Positions 5,870 to 8,086 of a stretch of 8,086 bases of DNA are shown here, one piece after another. The DNA comes from Eubacteriales Family XIII. Incertae Sedis bacterium. Lineage in GTDB: Bacteria > Bacillota > Clostridia > Peptostreptococcales > Anaerovoracaceae. The notes beneath the pieces are model-generated. The model saw only the letters and a list, made by a program, of their open reading frames with translations, made no database searches and was not told where the DNA came from. Position numbers and translations under genes: made by a program. Each line of letters begins with the position of its first letter. Within the stretch, counting starts at the first letter, position 1. The stretch lies in NCBI GenBank assembly GCA_031276775.1, contig JAISML010000239.1, forward strand, positions 1-8,086. Direction: 5' to 3'.

Positions 5870-6217
5870 TCAACCCGGGGGCCAAAGCATTTTTCGCTTC
5901 CCGAGCAGATGAAAGTGCAGGTGCCCCACTGTCTGATATCCGTCCTCCCCGCAATTGGCCACCAAGCGGTAACCGTTGTCAAGCCCGAGCAGTTCGGCGA
6001 TCGCACGGACTTTCGCGATCAGATGGCCGAACAACGCCTTGTCCTCATCGGATTCATCGATGTCGTCGAGGGATTTGCAATGCTTTTTCGGTATGATGAG
6101 AACGTGTACGGGCGCCTGCGGCTGCAGATCGCGAAAACACAGAATTTTCTCGTCCTCGTATACGATATCGGAGGGGATCTCCCCATTCACGATCCCGCAA
6201 AAGACACAGTCCGACAT
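5870..6217 (-). CDS. HIT-family (HinT-like) nucleotide-binding hydrolase
   Basis: Histidine-triad proteins of the HinT branch hydrolyse purine nucleoside phosphoramidates and related adenylylated compounds in the cytoplasm. The 115-residue product has the normal length. The active-site triad is HLHFHLL (99-105), with H99, H101 and H103. C4 and C7 (SDCVFCGIV) together with H46 (IPKKH) suit the zinc site seen in many bacterial members. The C-terminus GKRKMLWPPG is the usual HinT end that helps form the dimer active site. AAAGGAG stands 6 nt before ATG 6217. The gene follows the histidine kinase after 48 nt with no visible terminator or promoter between them, so they may share a transcript. A HIT gene next to rpsU is a recurrent arrangement in Clostridia. 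Confidence 0.95.
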   Translation of the reverse strand: MSDCVFCGIVNGEIPSDIVYEDEKILCFRDLQPQAPVHVLIIPKKHCKSLDDIDESDEDKALFGHLIAKVRAIAELLGLDNGYRLVANCGEDGYQTVGHLHFHLLGKRKMLWPPG

Positions 6218-6265
6218 GGCAAACTCCTTTCAACTTACGATTCCCCGGCAGCCGTCAAACGGTTC

Positions 6266-8086
6266 TCACGTCCGCCGGCGCTTCGGCTGTACCAAATATT
6301 CATCCAACTTTTCCAGCAATTTTTGCAGATCGATGGGCTTTCCGATGTGATCGTCCATGCCCGTGTTCAAATATTCTTCGATGTCCTCGCGGAACACGTT
6401 GGCGGTCATGGCGATGATGGGAATGGTTTTGGCCTTTGCGTCCGGAAGCGCGCGAATCCGCTTCGTCGCCTCGGATCCGCTCATTTCCGGCATTTGGATG
6501 TCCATGAGGATCAGATCGTATCTGTCCGGCGCCGCCCTGAACATTTCGACCGCTTCCCTGCCGTTGTCGGCACAGTCGATCGTCAGACCGAACGGTTCCA
6601 TCAGACTCAGGACAATCTCCTTGTTGATGTCGATGTCCTCGGCAAGCAAAAGCGTAAAGCCCCGCAACCTTTCCGGGGGATTATGTCCGTCATCGCCTTT
6701 GACCCGCACGGCGGTCAGATCCCCGGGCGATTCCTCCGCATTGGCTGACGCGCCCGTCTGCGACGTCGAACCTGTTCCGGGCTCCCGGACTTCCGCGTTG
6801 AATGTGAACGAAAAGACCGAACCCTTGCCGATTTCGGATTCCAACCATATCTTGCCGCCCATCATCTCAACGATGCTCTTGGAGATGGACAAACCCAGAC
6901 CGGTGCCCCCGAATTTGCGCGCAATGCCGCTGTCCGCCTGTTGAAAGGAATGGAACAACACCCCTTGCTGTTCCTCGCTGACGCCGATACCGGAATCTTT
7001 CACACGCACAAGGATCGTGCAGACGTCGCCCTGCCGATCCGCAAGTTCCGCGCAGATGCCGATCTTTCCGTTTTCCGGCGTAAATTTGACGGCGTTGGAC
7101 ATCAAATTGGAGACCACCTGCGTCAGATGCTGATCGTCCGCATAAAGCGCGTCCGGTATGCGCCCGTCAATGTCAACCGTCAGCAACTGGGCTTTCTCTT
7201 TCATGCGAAAGATGTTGACCGTCTTGACTTTTTCGATCATATCGCGGAAATCGAACTCGACGGGCGACAATTCGAGTTTGCCTTCTTCGATCTTGGAAAT
7301 GTCGAGAATGTCGTTGATGACGCCGAGCAAATGATTGGATGCGTCCTCGATCTTCGCAAGGCAGTAATCTTTTTTCTCCACGTCGTTCGCAGTCTTGGCG
7401 ATCATGGTCATACCGATGATCGCGTTCATGGGCGTACGCATTTCATGGCTCATATTGGACAGAAACACGCCTTTTGCCTTGGAAGCCTCGTCCGCTTTCC
7501 GCTTCGCGTTGTCCGCCATCCGCTGCGAGTTCGTGTATTCCCGTATCATGTACCGTATGGAGATTCCGACCAGCAGGCTGGATATGAAAAAGGATGAAGC
7601 GACGTCGAAATAAACCATGCTTTCCCGTTTGATCGGCGTGACGAGTTCCGGCCGAAAAAAACTCAGCACGATGCAACCGATGCACACGAGCAGATAAACG
7701 GCAAGCATGACGCAAAAATACCGCTGTTTGAGCAAAATGCTGATGGCCACCGTGCCGAGCAGCAGATACGCCAACATGCCGCTGTCGATTCCCCCTCCGG
7801 TAAAAAACACAAACGGAAATCCGATGCAGCAGAACACGATGATCGCAATAATGCCGCCAATCTGATAATTCCCCTTTCGATTGGCGACAAACAGCACCAG
7901 CAACACCACAAGCGGCAAAAGCAACGTCAAAAGAATCGCATTGAGGGACGACATTTGGATCAAAGTGAAGACAAACCCCGCAAAACCGCCCACAAATGAC
8001 AAAGTAAGAACGCCGTTGAACAGTCTCCCTTCAAGCGCCGTTTCATTTGAAATCAGATATTTGTAAGCAATGTCCCGTATTCTTTT
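6266..8086 (-). CDS. Membrane hybrid histidine kinase with receiver domain, 5' end outside the window
   Basis: A sensor kinase that would autophosphorylate on histidine and pass the phosphate to its own receiver domain. The visible 606 residues (numbered from the window edge) hold six hydrophobic segments within about 29-180, then HisKA with FLSNMSHEMRTPMNAIIGMT (H214), and HATPase_c with N-box NLMSNAVKFT (N331), G1 DSGIG (364-368) and G2 GGTGLGLS (393-400). An acidic, low-complexity linker (about 430-475) follows. The receiver has ED (483-484), the acceptor D529 in LILMDIQMP and K583 in IGKPID. No Hpt domain and no PAS domain are visible. The frame stays open to the edge. TTG at 8002 is possible, but the upstream KYLISNETALEGRLFN looks like coding sequence of this kinase group, so the start is probably outside. 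The signal and the output are unknown. Confidence 0.95.
   Translation of the reverse strand, partial: KRIRDIAYKYLISNETALEGRLFNGVLTLSFVGGFAGFVFTLIQMSSLNAILLTLLLPLVVLLVLFVANRKGNYQIGGIIAIIVFCCIGFPFVFFTGGGIDSGMLAYLLLGTVAISILLKQRYFCVMLAVYLLVCIGCIVLSFFRPELVTPIKRESMVYFDVASSFFISSLLVGISIRYMIREYTNSQRMADNAKRKADEASKAKGVFLSNMSHEMRTPMNAIIGMTMIAKTANDVEKKDYCLAKIEDASNHLLGVINDILDISKIEEGKLELSPVEFDFRDMIEKVKTVNIFRMKEKAQLLTVDIDGRIPDALYADDQHLTQVVSNLMSNAVKFTPENGKIGICAELADRQGDVCTILVRVKDSGIGVSEEQQGVLFHSFQQADSGIARKFGGTGLGLSISKSIVEMMGGKIWLESEIGKGSVFSFTFNAEVREPGTGSTSQTGASANAEESPGDLTAVRVKGDDGHNPPERLRGFTLLLAEDIDINKEIVLSLMEPFGLTIDCADNGREAVEMFRAAPDRYDLILMDIQMPEMSGSEATKRIRALPDAKAKTIPIIAMTANVFREDIEEYLNTGMDDHIGKPIDLQKLLEKLDEYLVQPKRRRT

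Noticed and set aside
5582..6748. A 388-codon open frame on the plus strand
   Set aside because: It crosses antisense to rpsU, the rpsU promoter, the HIT gene and the kinase receiver domain; all of these are well supported on the minus strand.

Overview
The window looks like chromosomal DNA from a Gram-positive anaerobe of the class Clostridia. The evidence is the gene order rpsU, phoH-like, ybeY, era, recO followed by glycyl-tRNA synthetase, strong Shine-Dalgarno (SD) sequences, frequent TTG and GTG starts, and a single-chain (alpha2 type) glycyl-tRNA synthetase. The RecO sequence resembles, from memory, those of the Anaerovoracaceae/Family XIII group; that is only an impression. Every convincing gene lies on the minus strand, so transcription runs from the high-numbered end to position 1. 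I see no insertion sequence, tRNA, rRNA, CRISPR array or phage gene.

From right to left: (a) 8086-6266, a membrane-bound hybrid histidine kinase whose 5' end lies outside the window; (b) 6217-5870, a HIT-family nucleotide hydrolase, 48 nt downstream and possibly co-transcribed; (c) 5861-5833, a good housekeeping promoter, then a purine-rich leader of about 145 nt with small hairpins and a duplicated motif, then rpsU (5682-5503), followed by a GC-rich hairpin that may be a partial terminator; (d) 5301-2059, the tightly packed genes phoH, ybeY, era and recO, joined by a 4-nt overlap, a 14-nt overlap and a 15-nt gap; (e) 1935-1204, a DUF4342 protein with a UBA/TS-N-like N-terminus and a long 11-residue-periodic tail; (f) 1185-1, glycyl-tRNA synthetase, truncated by the window edge in its anticodon-binding domain.

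Functionally, the core is a translation and ribosome-maturation neighbourhood. S21 is a small-subunit protein, YbeY acts in 16S rRNA 3' end processing and quality control, Era is a 30S assembly GTPase that binds near the 16S 3' end, the PhoH-like ATPase is the usual YbeY neighbour, and GlyRS charges tRNA-Gly. RecO (recombinational repair) is a usual neighbour of era.

Most of the window is ordinary. The parts worth a second look are the DUF4342 protein with its hendecad tail next to glyQS, the rpsU leader with two copies of a GGA-loop hairpin, the 54-residue tail on YbeY where dgkA and cdd would often lie, and the RecO that lacks the zinc cysteines.
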